From positions 9,062,652 to 9,126,651 of the forward strand of contig NC_063444.1 of assembly GCF_020379485.1 (NCBI RefSeq): DNA of 64,000 nt, in the 5' to 3' direction. This document shows, one piece after another, positions 11,876 through 23,600 of this stretch; the stretch's first letter is position 1; each line of letters begins with the position of its first letter. The translations under genes and the position numbers were made by a program. The stretch is from Brassica napus (Eukaryota > Streptophyta > Magnoliopsida > Brassicales > Brassicaceae). Under the pieces are notes generated by a model. That model did not search any database, was not told where the DNA came from, and worked only from the letters and a program-made list of their open reading frames with translations.

Positions 11876-13382
11876 TTACTTCGTCACCCTTCTTGTATCT
11901 GTGAACGCATCTGGTAACTGGTTTGCCAAATTATGCAAATGCACAATTTTCTGAACTTCCAGTTCTCTTTGATTCGTAGGGAGATCAAGGTGTAACAACG
12001 ACGGTGTACACCATGTAATCTCTTGAGGAATTTTACCAATTCCTCCCCCTAACGCTGGAAATTCATCTTCATTAAAATGGCAATCGGCAAACCTTGCCGT
12101 AAACATATCACCAGTTACTGGTTCCAAATATCTTATTATACTTGGTGACGTATAACCCACATATATTCCCAATCTCCTTTGTGGGCCCATTTTTGTTCTT
12201 TGTGGCGGAGCTATCGGAACATAGACCGCACACCCAAAGACACGGAGATGGGATACATCTGGCTCTTGCCCAGATGCCAATTGTAATGGGGAGTACTTAT
12301 GATATGCACTCGGTCTTAACCGAACCAGTGCAGCCGCATGCAATATAGCATGTCCCCATACAGAAATTGGGAGCTTCGTTCTCAAGACTAACGGTCTTGC
12401 AATCAACTGCAACCGTTTTATCAATGACTCGGCCATGCCATTTTGTGTATGCACATGGGGAACTGGATGCTCCACATCAATCCCCATTGACATACAATAA
12501 TCATCAAAGGCTTGCGATGTAAATTCACCAGCATTATCAAGCCTTACTTTCTTAATGGCATACTCTGAGAACTGCGTTCTCAGCTTTATTATCTGGGCAA
12601 TGAACTTTGCGAAAGCCGTATTTCGTGTCGTCAAAAGAGACACACTTGACCATCTACTAGATGCGTCAATCAATACCATGAAATACTTAAATGGCCCGCA
12701 CGGTGGGTGGATCGGCCCACATATATCACCATGTATTATTTCTAAAAACATTGGTGATTCATTGCCTACTTTTGCTGGTGATGGCCGAGTTATAAGTTTT
12801 CCTTGAGAACATGCAGTACATGTAAATTCGCCCGTTTGCAAATTTTTTTCTGTTTTTCAACGGATGGCCATTCGAATTTTGCACTATCTTTCTCATCATG
12901 ACTGAACCATGATGTCCTAGCCTCTCATGCCAAATCTTAAATGTATCAGTAAACTTCATGTTTACCACGGCATAGGACTCAGTCATGGTTATTTTCGTAC
13001 AATATAGTCCAGAGGATAACATTCTTAACTCTTCCAATATATGTTTCCTCTCGGACTGAATGCAAAGAAATTCAATGCCATCTTTACTCATAGTCTCAAT
13101 ATGATATCCATTTCTTCGGATATCCTTAAAACTTAACAAGTTTCTATGAGACTCGGGGGAATACAATGCATCACTTATTTCAAATATTGTTCCCCCTGGC
13201 ATTGAAAATTTCGCTCTTCCAGAGCCCATAATAATCTTTGCATTACCAGATATTGTACTTACGCTTCCAGCGTAATCTTTTATTTTGAGACTGGAGAAAT
13301 ATTTATTATCTTTAATTATCGTGTGCGTTGACGCACTATCTGCCACACACAGATCTCCATCCATAGTCTCAAAGTTTGGCAT
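11876..13382 (-). pseudogene. copia protease and integrase, frameshifted
   Basis: The first segment (12759-13382) has the retropepsin motif CVADSASTHTI and the gag-pre-integrase motif HERLGHHGSVMMRKI. A frameshift near 12845 moves to a second frame (11876-12841), which begins in the integrase zinc region (FTCTACSQGKLITRPSP). The catalytic triad is readable: D in HGDICGP, D in VRLDNAGEFTS, E in NGMAESLIKRL. This frame ends at an in-frame TAA (11876-11878), and the same frame reopens downstream as reverse transcriptase, so the stop is a nonsense mutation within pol. Confidence 0.9.
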
Positions 13383-13508
13383 TTTCTGAGTATAAAATAT
13401 TCATAAAACATATATTATTAAACATCAAACATGACAAACATAACATATATCTTACAACAAAAGATATAGATACTATAATACAGTTTATTTATATCACATC
13501 GATCTACA

Positions 13509-14513
13509 TCACTCATCGATACTCTCTGCCTCAACCAGAAAGTCTGATACGTCGAGATGAGTATCATCATTCAAACCATGAAAGGATGGCTCAGGTTCAT
13601 CAGAGATGAAGTTTGTTTCACCTCTTCCTTTCTCTTTTCCCTTTTGGGATTCTCTATACAGATCGGCTAAATGTTTTGGCGTACGACAGTTACGTACCCA
13701 ATGACCTTTCATGCCGCATCTGTAGCAAACCTTTCCTGTTTGCCTTTTATCATCCTGGCCCTTTTCATTCCTTTCATTTTCGTGGAAGTCTTTATTATTT
13801 CTTTCATCATAGGGACGGAATCTTCTTCCTCGTCCTCTTCCACGACCATGATAACGGTTTTCACCACGTCCACGACCTCGTCCTCTTCTATTATCATAAC
13901 TGGATGATGCAACATTCGCTTCAGGGAATGGAGCAGATCCAGTGGGACGAGCTTGATGGTTTAAAGTCACGAGTTGATTATTCTGCTCCGCTACAAGGAG
14001 GACTTGCATCAACTCCGAGTAACGGGTATATCCATTCACCCGGTACTGTTGCTGCAGGATTACATTTTCAGGATGGAACGTGGAGAGAGTTTTCTCGATC
14101 ATATCATAATCACTTATTTTCTCTCCACATAACATCATCCTCGAAGTAATTCCGAACATCGCAAAATTAAACTCACTAACACTTTTGTAATCCTGGAACC
14201 GGAGATGGATCCACTCGTGTTTAGCTTTCGGTAAGATCACATATTTCTGGTGATCGAACCTCTCTTTTAAAGATTTCCAGAGGTCACAAGGATCCCCTTT
14301 CGTAATATATTCATCCTTTAAACCATCATGGATGTGATGTCGTAAAAATATCATGGCTTTAGCCTTTTTCTCATCCGACACCGTTTTTGAACTATCGATG
14401 GTTTCCAAAAGCCCGTTTCCTCTCAGGTGCATCTTTGCACCCACTGACCAGGTCATATAATTATTTTCCGTAATATCCAGGACATTAATTTCGAGCTTTG
14501 TCAAATTCGACAT
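13509..14513 (-). CDS. copia gag (334 aa)
   Basis: Capsid/nucleocapsid protein of the retrotransposon. The N-terminal half matches the plant copia gag family (NNYMTWSVGAKMHLRG, then WKSLKERFDHQKYVILPKA). An Arg/Gly-rich linker follows, and then a CCHC zinc knuckle, CYRCGMKGHWVRNC, near the C-terminus. The frame is open throughout. The stop at 13509 is followed by an AT-rich 126-bp spacer before the protease begins in the same frame. The gag of the element at 51160 is related. Confidence 0.93.
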   Translation of the reverse strand: MSNLTKLEINVLDITENNYMTWSVGAKMHLRGNGLLETIDSSKTVSDEKKAKAMIFLRHHIHDGLKDEYITKGDPCDLWKSLKERFDHQKYVILPKAKHEWIHLRFQDYKSVSEFNFAMFGITSRMMLCGEKISDYDMIEKTLSTFHPENVILQQQYRVNGYTRYSELMQVLLVAEQNNQLVTLNHQARPTGSAPFPEANVASSSYDNRRGRGRGRGENRYHGRGRGRGRRFRPYDERNNKDFHENERNEKGQDDKRQTGKVCYRCGMKGHWVRNCRTPKHLADLYRESQKGKEKGRGETNFISDEPEPSFHGLNDDTHLDVSDFLVEAESIDE

Positions 14514-14583
14514 GATAACTCGGCTGGTTTAAGAACTTTCGGATTGATAAGCCTCAGTTGGTCAGGGCCTCGTGCTGATAACG

Positions 14584-14837
14584 TGTTGTATAATATAGGT
14601 GATGTAGTGTTTGTATTTATATAATTTGTGTATAAAAAGAAAGATGGTTGACGTGAGTGAGAGAGATGATGTTATCAGTTGAAAGACTTACATCTTATTC
14701 ATTCGTATTCACTTTATTTATAGTATGACCAAGTCGGTCATAATTAGATATTTACAAGAAGAGAAACTAATAAAATATGTAGTCGGTTATTTCAGATATC
14801 CATAATTATTTTTATATTTGTGTTCTTATTTTTAACA
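14584..14837 (-). repeat. copia 5' LTR (right copy)
   Basis: 254-bp terminal repeat, partner of 9433-9695. Just inside it, on the minus strand, the motif CGTTATCAGCACGAG (14569-14583) is the primer-binding-site position; the same motif occurs inside the LTRs of the two copia elements at 49622 and 55074. Confidence 0.93.
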
Positions 14838-14988
14838 GTTTTTTTTTTTTGTCAACTTAAAAACTTAAAGTAGGTTACATGTTTCAAAAACGAGAACATT
14901 AGTATGATAAAGGAAGAAAGTGGAGACTTTAAACTGGAGTAGCACAACTTGTGCTGCACAAGTAACAAATCTACAAACTTGTTGAAGA

Positions 14989-17900
14989 CTAGTTCTTTTT
15001 GTCTCCCTGTGCTCTTGTCCACTCCCATATGACTTTATAAGGCTGCGTTGAGACCTTTTTCACTTCAGTGAAAGACTTCCGTTTGAAAACAGCAATCTGA
15101 GAAGCAAACCCTGGATCCACCTTACCAGACCCTCCAACACCGCTGAACTCGACGCTGTAGTTATGGCTTTTGGCGAGTTTAGATGCCCAGTGGTTAAACT
15201 GTGCCCTCGTCCATTCGAACTTGTGTTCATGGTTTCTGAACTTTGACCGCTGTGACATGGACTTGTCTTTTGAGTGATACAGAGAAGACTTGTGAAGAAT
15301 TTTGTTGTACTCGTAGTTTGGTGTGGAGACAATCAGGAGCTTCGGACGAAACAAGGTAAGAACTGTTTTCCCAAATTGAAAGGCTTCATCTTCCTCCATG
15401 TGCTCAATGACCTACAGATCAAAAGACAAGATTTCTTGATGAATAATAAGAAATGCTGATGATGAAGAAACTAAAGAAGAAAGTAGGAGGGGACCTCTAA
15501 GCAAGTGGCGATGTCAATGCCATGCAGCCTGGAATCAAACTCCAGTATAGAACCATCATAGAGTCTAATAGTTTTGAGGTTGCAAGCTCCCTTGTTTAAC
15601 TTTGAGTCTACCATCTGAAATCAACAATCTTTCATTCAACCATCTCTTACACAGCCCATGATTTGTGTAAATACAATTTTCATGGAACAAATATCAAGTT
15701 ATTAGATTGCATTAGACTTATCAGGTTATGCCTAGTGGAAAAAAACATGGTGGTGTGTGTGTGTAAGATTTCACATACCTTAGCAGCACGGGCAAGAGCC
15801 TTCTCTGAGATGTCAACGCCGACAATGGTTTGAAGTGAAGTTGGAACCTCAAGTAAAGACTCTAGTAAACTTCCAGATCCACATCCAAAGTCAACCTACA
15901 GTAAGTATAGAGGCTGGAATATTCAACAAGGCGTCCTTAACAGAAAATCACAGTAATGATAAAATAAGAAACAAGACCAAAGTAGAAGCTGCTGATGATT
16001 CTTTTATAAGTTTCACTGCATATTCCACACGCTGTTTCGAAAGTGGAGGCTTGAAAAAAACTGATTCCACTCGTTTCTCTGTCGGCCCTTTCACTCCCAA
16101 CAAATGCACATTATACTCCAAACCTGCTGCGAGTTCTGTGCATTTTAAAAACGAAAACAACACATCATCAGAACTAAATATTAGTCACATACTCAGACAA
16201 TGTTAAGACTTTCTCATGAAACATTACTTGATAAGAGCGAACGAGTTCTCGCAGTATCATTGGCATCAGCCAAAACCAACCCTTCCGCAGGCATATTAGT
16301 TATAAAACAAGCATATTGTCCCACAGACATCTGAGTAACGACTGATTCAAGATGTGGATTCATGGATCCAACCCCTACTTCAAACTCGATCTCTTCATTG
16401 CTTTCTATGAGTTCTCTCAAACATTTACAGGTCCTCCCCCAAAAGTCAGCTTCTACCTCCACAGACACAGAATAAGATATGCTAACCAAGGAACCATTTG
16501 GTATAGTCTGAACACGCTTTGGTTTGCGATCCATATCCATGGTCTTTGACTCATCATACGCAGGCTCTTCATATCTTTTACTACTTGGAAACTTCCCTTT
16601 GATCATAACATTCCGTGTAAACATCCAGTTCAGTTCTCCCTTCGTATAGCAGCGTGGCTGTTCCGGGTCAGCATCCAGGTCATCGAACAAGCTGCCAAAC
16701 CATGTTAAGGCCTTTAATGCAGCGTTTTGAATAGCGTGGCTCTCCTTCTCGTAGAAGTTCCTTGGTGAGCAATCTAAAACCAAGTCCTGCAGAGACTTTG
16801 AGAGAATCTTCACTCCGCATCTGTAACCACTCTCTAACACTGGAAGCTCCTCTTCGTCCTTGCTGTTATAATGATTGAAGGAATCATCTGATCCTGCGTA
16901 CTCGTTCACACACTGATTGTTGCTATCGTTTGACTCTGAGTCTTTCAACTTCTTGAAGGATCTTAATGTTTCTGAGAGTGGCTTCACAGGAGAAGTAGAT
17001 ATTGTGAAGACAGGCTCGGCTAGTTGTTGCTGGCGGCAGAAGATGGAGAGCATCTCCCTCGGGAGTGGACCTCTCCAATTAGACTTTGAAGTGAATGAGA
17101 AAGGCAACGTCGCAGCGATTAGTGCTTGTCTGGAGAATTTGTAGATGCCATTGGGTGACATACCGCAACATATCCTACAGAAGCCAAAAAAAACATGATA
17201 AGATAACAACTAAACAAGACATAAATAGAGCAAAAGTTTGTTTTTGTAGAGAGACCTGTAAAATGACTTCAAGGTTACATCATCATGTTCAACAAGATGA
17301 TGAGACCTCCATGAGTAACCAAGAGCTGCCACTATCGCATCACCGTGAATATCTTGACCACAAGCAGAACTTGCTTTAGCATTCCAGGGGTTTTTGAAAT
17401 GTGATGATTGTTCTTCTTCATCAACTGGTCGTTTTCCATAGGCTTTCGATGATTTATCTGAAGGATTCAACTTAGGGATAGCAGAGTATACTCTACATTC
17501 ATAACCAGCGGCAGTTTTATCAAAAGTCCTGTAGTTAAAAAAAAAAAACAAAAAGTTAGTACATATTCAGCTTTAATACCGAGAAGGCTCCATTAGTTAA
17601 TGATAATATAACCACCTGGATATAATCAGCTGGCTGCCATCCTTCAAACCAAGCTTTTCAGCGATGATATCCAAGTAATACCGGCCTGATGAGATATCAA
17701 GTGTGATCGGATCAACAACCTCTTCGCCGCTAGTGGCACATTGTATATACACAGCCTCAACTTTTATGCTTTCTCCATGAGTATCCAGTGCTTCTACGAT
17801 TGCTGGAGGGTATGGATTTTTCCTTCGGAGTGAAGCTACATGCGGAGATACGACAATGTAGTCCGTTAGCTTTGCAGCAGCCTTCATGACATAGGACATG

Positions 17901-18536
17901 GCCAAGATAGGATCTTGATCAACGGAGGGATTGATAACTTTGCAGCCACTGTTAATCTTTGCATCAAATGCAGCGATGATGGAAAGAGGAACTGATCCAT
18001 GACGTTCACCGTCCCTTAGCAATGTTGCTCTGAGGTGGCTTCCAAGAGGATGATGACCAGATGAAAGAAACTGTAATGGAAACAACTTAGAACATTAATA
18101 AAGTCATCTGTATAAAACAGAAACTGGTTTTGATCTACTGAACTAACCTCATCAGAGAATATATACTTAATGCGTTCAACCATATCGTCCCAGGCTTGTT
18201 CCACAGTTATATCATCATCATCCTGAGGGTGAATGCCTAGCTGCAACATTAAATGAAGTTAAGAAAACAAAGATACAAAATACAGACGAGAGGTGGTAGG
18301 TACCAAAAGCATACCTTCTCCAGAGCCAATTCAGCAGCTGATAGTTCAGCATCTTTCTTCCTCTTGAAGACATTTGATACAACGGAAAATTCTGGTAGCT
18401 GCAAGTGGCATCGATAGAGACAACTACTCCGAGAAGAGACATGAACTTGCTCAATTCTGTAACTTGCTTTAACACCAAACTTGTGATGTATAATCTCCTT
18501 TGGAGAAAGACTTTGCTTCTTCTCCCCACCAGCCAT
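14989..18536 (-). CDS. HEN1-type small-RNA 2'-O-methyltransferase, copy 3 (931 aa)
   Basis: A second full-length HEN1 paralogue. Exons: 18315-18536, 18148-18240, 17616-18070, 17256-17528, 16228-17174, 15978-16123, 15779-15895, 15495-15614, 14989-15411. All junctions are GT-AG and in phase. The domain order equals copy 1: dsRBD1, La-like, second dsRNA-binding region, PPIase-like, methyltransferase (VDFGCGSGSLLESLLE near 714). Catalytic residues are conserved: E791, E794, H795 in EVIEHMEE and H854 in HEHKFEWT. It is closest to copy 2 (shared LGIHPQDDD, VSPH.ASLRRK and RVYSAIPKL). In the methyltransferase it has DISEKALARAAK where copy 1 has DISPKGLARAAK. It may be active; whether it is expressed cannot be seen, and a LINE sits 332 bp upstream. 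Confidence 0.92.
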
Positions 18537-18867
18537 TACAAACTAGCTGTAGCTTCCTTGATCGCTGAGACAAACAAGAACATATATTCGTGACTCTATA
18601 TAACAAAGATCATGAAAGATGGCACCTTTTGCGCAACAAACAGTGCATCTACCTACCTTCCACAAATTAGGGTTTCTAGGAGAGATATAAAATGAAAACC
18701 GTCGTTTGAGCGAGAAAGAGCTGAAAGAAACAGAGACGTGCAGGGGTTTTCAAATGTAGAGGACAAGGGTCGTTTTGTTCATTAGACGTTGTCGTTTTTG
18801 GTATCTTCTGTTCCTGAATTTTTATTTATTTATTTATTAATAATTTCCGATTTTAAAGATTGTAGTA
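18537..18867. promoter_or_regulatory. 5' region of HEN1 copy 3, cut by the LINE
   Basis: Proximal upstream sequence of copy 3 (minus-strand promoter and 5' UTR). The LINE insertion at 18868 separates it from the rest of the ancestral upstream region, which resumes at 24986. The 13-bp target AAAGATTGTAGTA is at 18855-18867. Confidence 0.6.
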
Positions 18868-19166
18868 CACACGGTTAAGTTTTTTCTCTCTCAGCGTAAG
18901 ATAGTGCTTCCCTCTTTTGGGCTTTATTTCCTCATTTGCTAATATACACTTCTTTAGCAAAGTGGGGCCTCAGAGTATACTAACACGTTTCTCACATCGA
19001 ATCTCATCCAGTTTCAGAGATATTTTCCCCTTTTCACTCAGATCTACTCTTTCATCTAGAGTTTCATTTTGGTGTTCGTTGATAAAAATCTCAATCCAGA
19101 AGCTTTTTCTCCCGCGGTCAGATCTATTCGGTAAATCAGTTTATCCTGAAGATCAGAAGTGTTTGG

Positions 19167-20612
19167 ATGGCATCTCAGCTCAATAAGGCGTTACTAAACA
19201 TGTCGTTAGAGGAAGAAGAGGAACCTTTTGTTCTGCCTGACAATCCGGAGTATTACTCTACGGGTCGAAACTCTTTGAGTTTGGTTGGGCGGATTTTGAA
19301 TCCTCGATGTCAGGCCATGTCAGATGTAATTCTAGATATGCCACGTAAATGGAAACTATACAACAGAGTCAAAGGTGTGGCTATTTCAAAGGAAAGGTTT
19401 CAGTTCATCTTCAAACATGAACATGACCTACAAGATGTTTTGGATAGAGGAGTGCATACGTTGAACTTATGGCCACTCGCTTTGGAAAGATGGGTGGAGA
19501 GACCTCCTGCAGATTATCTTCAATACCTATACATATGGGTCCGGATGAGGAATGTTCCAATCAATCATCGATCGGTGAAAGCTCTTTTCACTTGGGCGGG
19601 CTTTGCTGGAGAAGTGATTGAAGTGGCTTACGACCCTGAAAAGCCGCAAGTTAAAGATTACATAAGGGCTTATATAAAATTTGATGTTTCCAAACCCTTG
19701 AGAAGATCAAGAAAGGTCACAATTCCAGGTGGTGAAGAAGTGAACATTTTATATGATTATGAAAGGATCCAGAAAAGGTGCTATACCTGTCAGCGCCTTA
19801 CTCATGAACAGCCTCTCTGTCCTCTTTTCAAGAAGGAGCAAGGTGTGACAGAAAAAATCGCAACTTCCTCGGCAGAGAGCATTCTTTCGGTGAGAATGGA
19901 GATCGCGGATGAAAATGACCCACTCTTTGGAGTGATTCCTGAGAGTCATCTTGGTCTCGACCCTCTCTCAGGAAAACCAAAGATTGCGAAAGAAGTATTG
20001 GAAGGGATGAGAGCTTACCTGGATGTACCTGAGGGCCCAGAGAAGATAGCAAGAATGGAAAGAGTAAGGAAATCTATTGAAGATCTTGGAAATGATCCCA
20101 TTGGCCAAAAGACGATGCTCATGTTGGAACCTGCCCCTACAATCACAAATAACTTGGATAAAGGCAAAGGTTTTGTTTTCAACTTCTCACAACAGAAAGA
20201 GGCTGGCAATAAACCAGATAAGTTAATGGCGAGTGCAATTGATGCTGGTAATAGAGTTTTGCAGTCAGGAAAGGTGGTTATTTCTAAGCCTAACTTGAAG
20301 GTGCAATCTGGATTCTCCCAACCAGAACTTCTTGAGGAAGGTTCAACGGGTTATAGTGCTGGGTTCTTTGAAACTAGTGCTTCCGGGACCGCACCAAAGA
20401 AACCTAAAGCCAGAAGGAGACCAGGAACGTACACACGAAAAGCAAATGGCAAGGGTTCATGCAAAGGAGACTCAGGAAGTGGAAAAAAGGTAGGAGGAGG
20501 AGAAGTGACAAAAATAAAAAGGAAGGCGGATGATGATGTCGAGCCATCTCAAAGCTCTGCAAGGTTTAAGAAACCATTGGTGGTCCCAAATGAGGGACCG
20601 TCCAATATCTAA
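19167..20612 (+). CDS. LINE ORF1, nucleic-acid-binding protein (481 aa)
   Basis: ORF1 of plant L1 elements forms the ribonucleoprotein with the element RNA. The N-terminal part is of the DUF4283 type (RGVHTLNLWPLALERWVERP, YLYIWVRMRNVPINHRS). A zinc knuckle CYTCQRLTHEQPLC is near residue 205-218, and the C-terminus is basic (KPKARRRPGTYTRKANGKG). Stop at 20610-20612; ORF2 starts at the very next base. Translation of ORF2 by reinitiation or another non-standard route is an inference. Confidence 0.92.
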   Translation: MASQLNKALLNMSLEEEEEPFVLPDNPEYYSTGRNSLSLVGRILNPRCQAMSDVILDMPRKWKLYNRVKGVAISKERFQFIFKHEHDLQDVLDRGVHTLNLWPLALERWVERPPADYLQYLYIWVRMRNVPINHRSVKALFTWAGFAGEVIEVAYDPEKPQVKDYIRAYIKFDVSKPLRRSRKVTIPGGEEVNILYDYERIQKRCYTCQRLTHEQPLCPLFKKEQGVTEKIATSSAESILSVRMEIADENDPLFGVIPESHLGLDPLSGKPKIAKEVLEGMRAYLDVPEGPEKIARMERVRKSIEDLGNDPIGQKTMLMLEPAPTITNNLDKGKGFVFNFSQQKEAGNKPDKLMASAIDAGNRVLQSGKVVISKPNLKVQSGFSQPELLEEGSTGYSAGFFETSASGTAPKKPKARRRPGTYTRKANGKGSCKGDSGSGKKVGGGEVTKIKRKADDDVEPSQSSARFKKPLVVPNEGPSNI

Positions 20613-23600
20613 ATGACGATGATGAGCTGGAATTGCCAGGGATTGGGCCGTGCACAAGATCTGGTGATTCCAAGACTGAGGGAAATGCGCAAAGAATATT
20701 TCCCTGATATTTTGTTCTTGATGGAAACTAAGCAGCAAAGAGACGATTTGGTGGATCTTCAGACATGGTTAGGCTATGATAGGATTTTGACAGTAAATCC
20801 TATTGGGTACAGCAGAGGTTTAGCCGTGCTTTGGAAGAATTCTGTGCATATTGTTTTCAAGTTTGTAGATAAGCACCTGGTTGATTTGGTTGTACAGTTC
20901 GGGAAGGATCGGTTTTTTGTTTCGTGTGTATATGGTGAACCGATGAGAAGTAATAGACCTAAGCTATGGGAAAGATTGTCTCGCATAGGAGCTCACAGAA
21001 AAGATCCTTGGTGCATGATGGGAGATTTTAACGAGATAAGAAACAATGAAGAAAAGATAGGAGGACCGAGAAGGAGTGAAGCCTCTTTTCAACCTTTCAA
21101 TGATATGCTGGATATAGCTGAGATGGTAGAGCTACCTGGTACCGGGAATGGTTTTACTTGGGGAGGAATCAGGGGATCTCTTTCGATTCAATCCAGACTT
21201 GACAGAGTTTTCGGGAATAAGAAGTGGTTCCACCTCTTCCCGGCATCCAATCAAGTGTTTCTGGATAAGAGAGGTTCGGATCATAGACCGGTCTTGACTA
21301 AACTGATACTGGCTTCAGAAGCGTACAGAGGTAGCTTCCGGTTTGATTCAAGGTTTCTGTTCAGAGAAGGAGTTAAAGAGGAGATTAAGAAAGCTTGGCT
21401 ATCAAACCATCCTCTTTTTGAAGTTAAAGTCTCGGATAGACTCAAAAGCTGCAGAAAGGCTTTGAGTAAATGGAAAAGGAAGGAGACATTAAATTCTAGA
21501 GACAAGATCAAACAGATTGAAGTTGCTTTAGAGGAGGCGCAATCATCGCTCAGTCTATCAACGATCAGAATTAACTTCTTGAAAGCGGGGTTAATACAAG
21601 CCTACAAGGAGGAGGAGATGTATTGGCAACAGAGGAGTAAAGATAAGTGGGCAACAAAAGGTGATCTGAACACAAAATATTTCCATGCTTCTGTTAAAGC
21701 AAACAGATCCAGAAGAAGAATCAACAAGCTGAGAGATGATAGAGGCCAAGAACATTTTTCTGAAGCTGCCAAAGGGGGAGTTGCATTGGAATATTTCACA
21801 AAACTCTTCTCCTCTACTAATAATGGAGACTTCTCCGACATCTTTGAAGGTTTCTCACAACGTGTAACCCCTGGAATGAATGAACTTTTGGATAGAGAGG
21901 TCACTAATGAAGAGGTTCGAGAGGCTGTATTCTCAATCAAGCCAAGCAGTGCTCCCGGACCTGATGGGATGACGGGATTATTCTTTCAAAAGTATTGGGG
22001 TACGATCGGAGAGCAGGTCACTAAAGAGGTAAAGGAGTTTTTTACCTCTAATCAATTCCCACGAGAATGGAATTACACCCATTTATGTCTACTCCCGAAG
22101 ATTGAAGATCCGGTGATCATGGCAGACCTAAGACCCATCAGCTTGTGTTCGGTATTGTATAAAATCATCTCGAAGATCATCGTGAGCAGGATGAAGCCTC
22201 TAATGGAAGATATAGTTTCTCCTACTCAGTCGGCTTTTGTGGAGGAGAGATTAATCTCAGACAATATTCTTATTGCCCACGAGATCATCCATGCCTTGAG
22301 AACAAATGAGAGAGTATCCAAGGATTTCATGGCAATAAAATCCGACATGTCCAAGGCCTATGACCGAGTGGAGTGGAACTACCTGCGTGCTTTGCTGAAA
22401 GCGTTGGGTTTTGAAGATGCTTGGAGTGAAAAGATTTTGTTCTGTGTTTCAACGGTTAAATACTCAACGCTCATCAATGACCAGCCTTTTGGATGCATTC
22501 AGCCAGAGAGAGGAATAAGACAGGGAGATCCACTTTCTCCATTTCTGTTTGTAATGTGTACTGAGGGTCTGATACACTTGCTAGAGAAAGCGGTTCAGGA
22601 AGGAAAAATTCAAGGAATTCAATTCACCTTAGAAGGGCCAATGATACATCATATGTTATTTGCTGATGATAGTCTGCTGATATGTAGAGCTTCTGCTGAG
22701 CAAGCGACTGAATTGGTGAAGATACTCAAAATCTATGAGCGGGCTACGGGACAGAAGCTGAATTTAGAGAAGTCGGCCATCACTTTTGGATCCAAGGTCA
22801 CAGAAACCGTGAAAGCCTCAATCCAAACGATCACAGAGATTGCCAAAGAAGGAGGAACAGGATCGTATCTAGGCCTTCCTGAATGTTTCAGTGGCTCTAA
22901 AACAGAAATGTTGGCTTACATATACGATAGGCTCAAGTCGAGGCTGTCTGGCTGGTTTGTTAAGCAATTGTCCCTTGGTGGAAAAGAGGTTCTGATCAAA
23001 GCAGTAGCTATGGCGATGCCGGTGTATGCTATGTCGTGTTTCAAACTGACAAAGAGATCTTGTGAGAACCTGACCAAGGCCATGGCGGACTTCTGGTGGA
23101 ACTCTTTAGAGCACAAACGGAAAATGCACTGGCTCAGTTGGTCTACGTTGTGTCTGGCAAAAGAACAGGGAGGTTTGGGATTCAAAGATTTACAAAGTTT
23201 CAATCAAGCTCTTTTGGCCAAGCAAGCGTGGCGAATCCTCAATCACCCTGAATCCCTCTTCGCAAGATTCTTCAAGAGCAGGTATTTCGAAAATTCAGAC
23301 TTCTTAAATGCAAAAAATGGATCGAGACCTTCGTATGGATGGAGAAGCATACAATTTGGAAAGGAGCTGTTATTTCAAGGTTTGAGGAAACACTTGGGTA
23401 ATGGAACGACTGTCTCAGTGTGGGTCGATGATTGGATAGAGGGAGATGTTAGAAGGAGACCGCTGATGAAAAATATCTTCGTCGATTTGATGCTGACAGT
23501 AGATAAACTGATTGACCCTCAAAATAATTGTTGGAGGCTGGATAAGCTGCAAGAGTTGTTTTATGAAGAAGATATCAAAAGAATTTTGGCGATGCAAACT

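Larger units (their letters stand above)
9433..14837 (-). mobile_element. Ty1-copia LTR retrotransposon, near complete but inactivated
   Basis: Inserted between HEN1 copies 2 and 3. Related LTRs bound it (9433-9695 and 14584-14837), each beginning TGTTGTATAATATAGG and ending TTTAACA. A 5-bp target-site duplication GTTTT lies at 9428-9432 and 14838-14842. Read on the minus strand, the order is 5' LTR (14584-14837), primer-binding site, gag, protease, integrase, reverse transcriptase and RNase H, polypurine tract (AAGGGGGAG at 9696-9704), 3' LTR. The order IN before RT defines copia. Frameshifts and in-frame stops in pol mean it cannot now make a complete polyprotein. By eye the LTRs differ by about six substitutions plus two indels, indicating a fairly recent insertion. 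Confidence 0.95.

Noticed and set aside
13613..14149. Plus-strand ORF of 178 codons
   Set aside because: It is the antisense shadow of the copia gag zinc-knuckle and Arg/Gly region.
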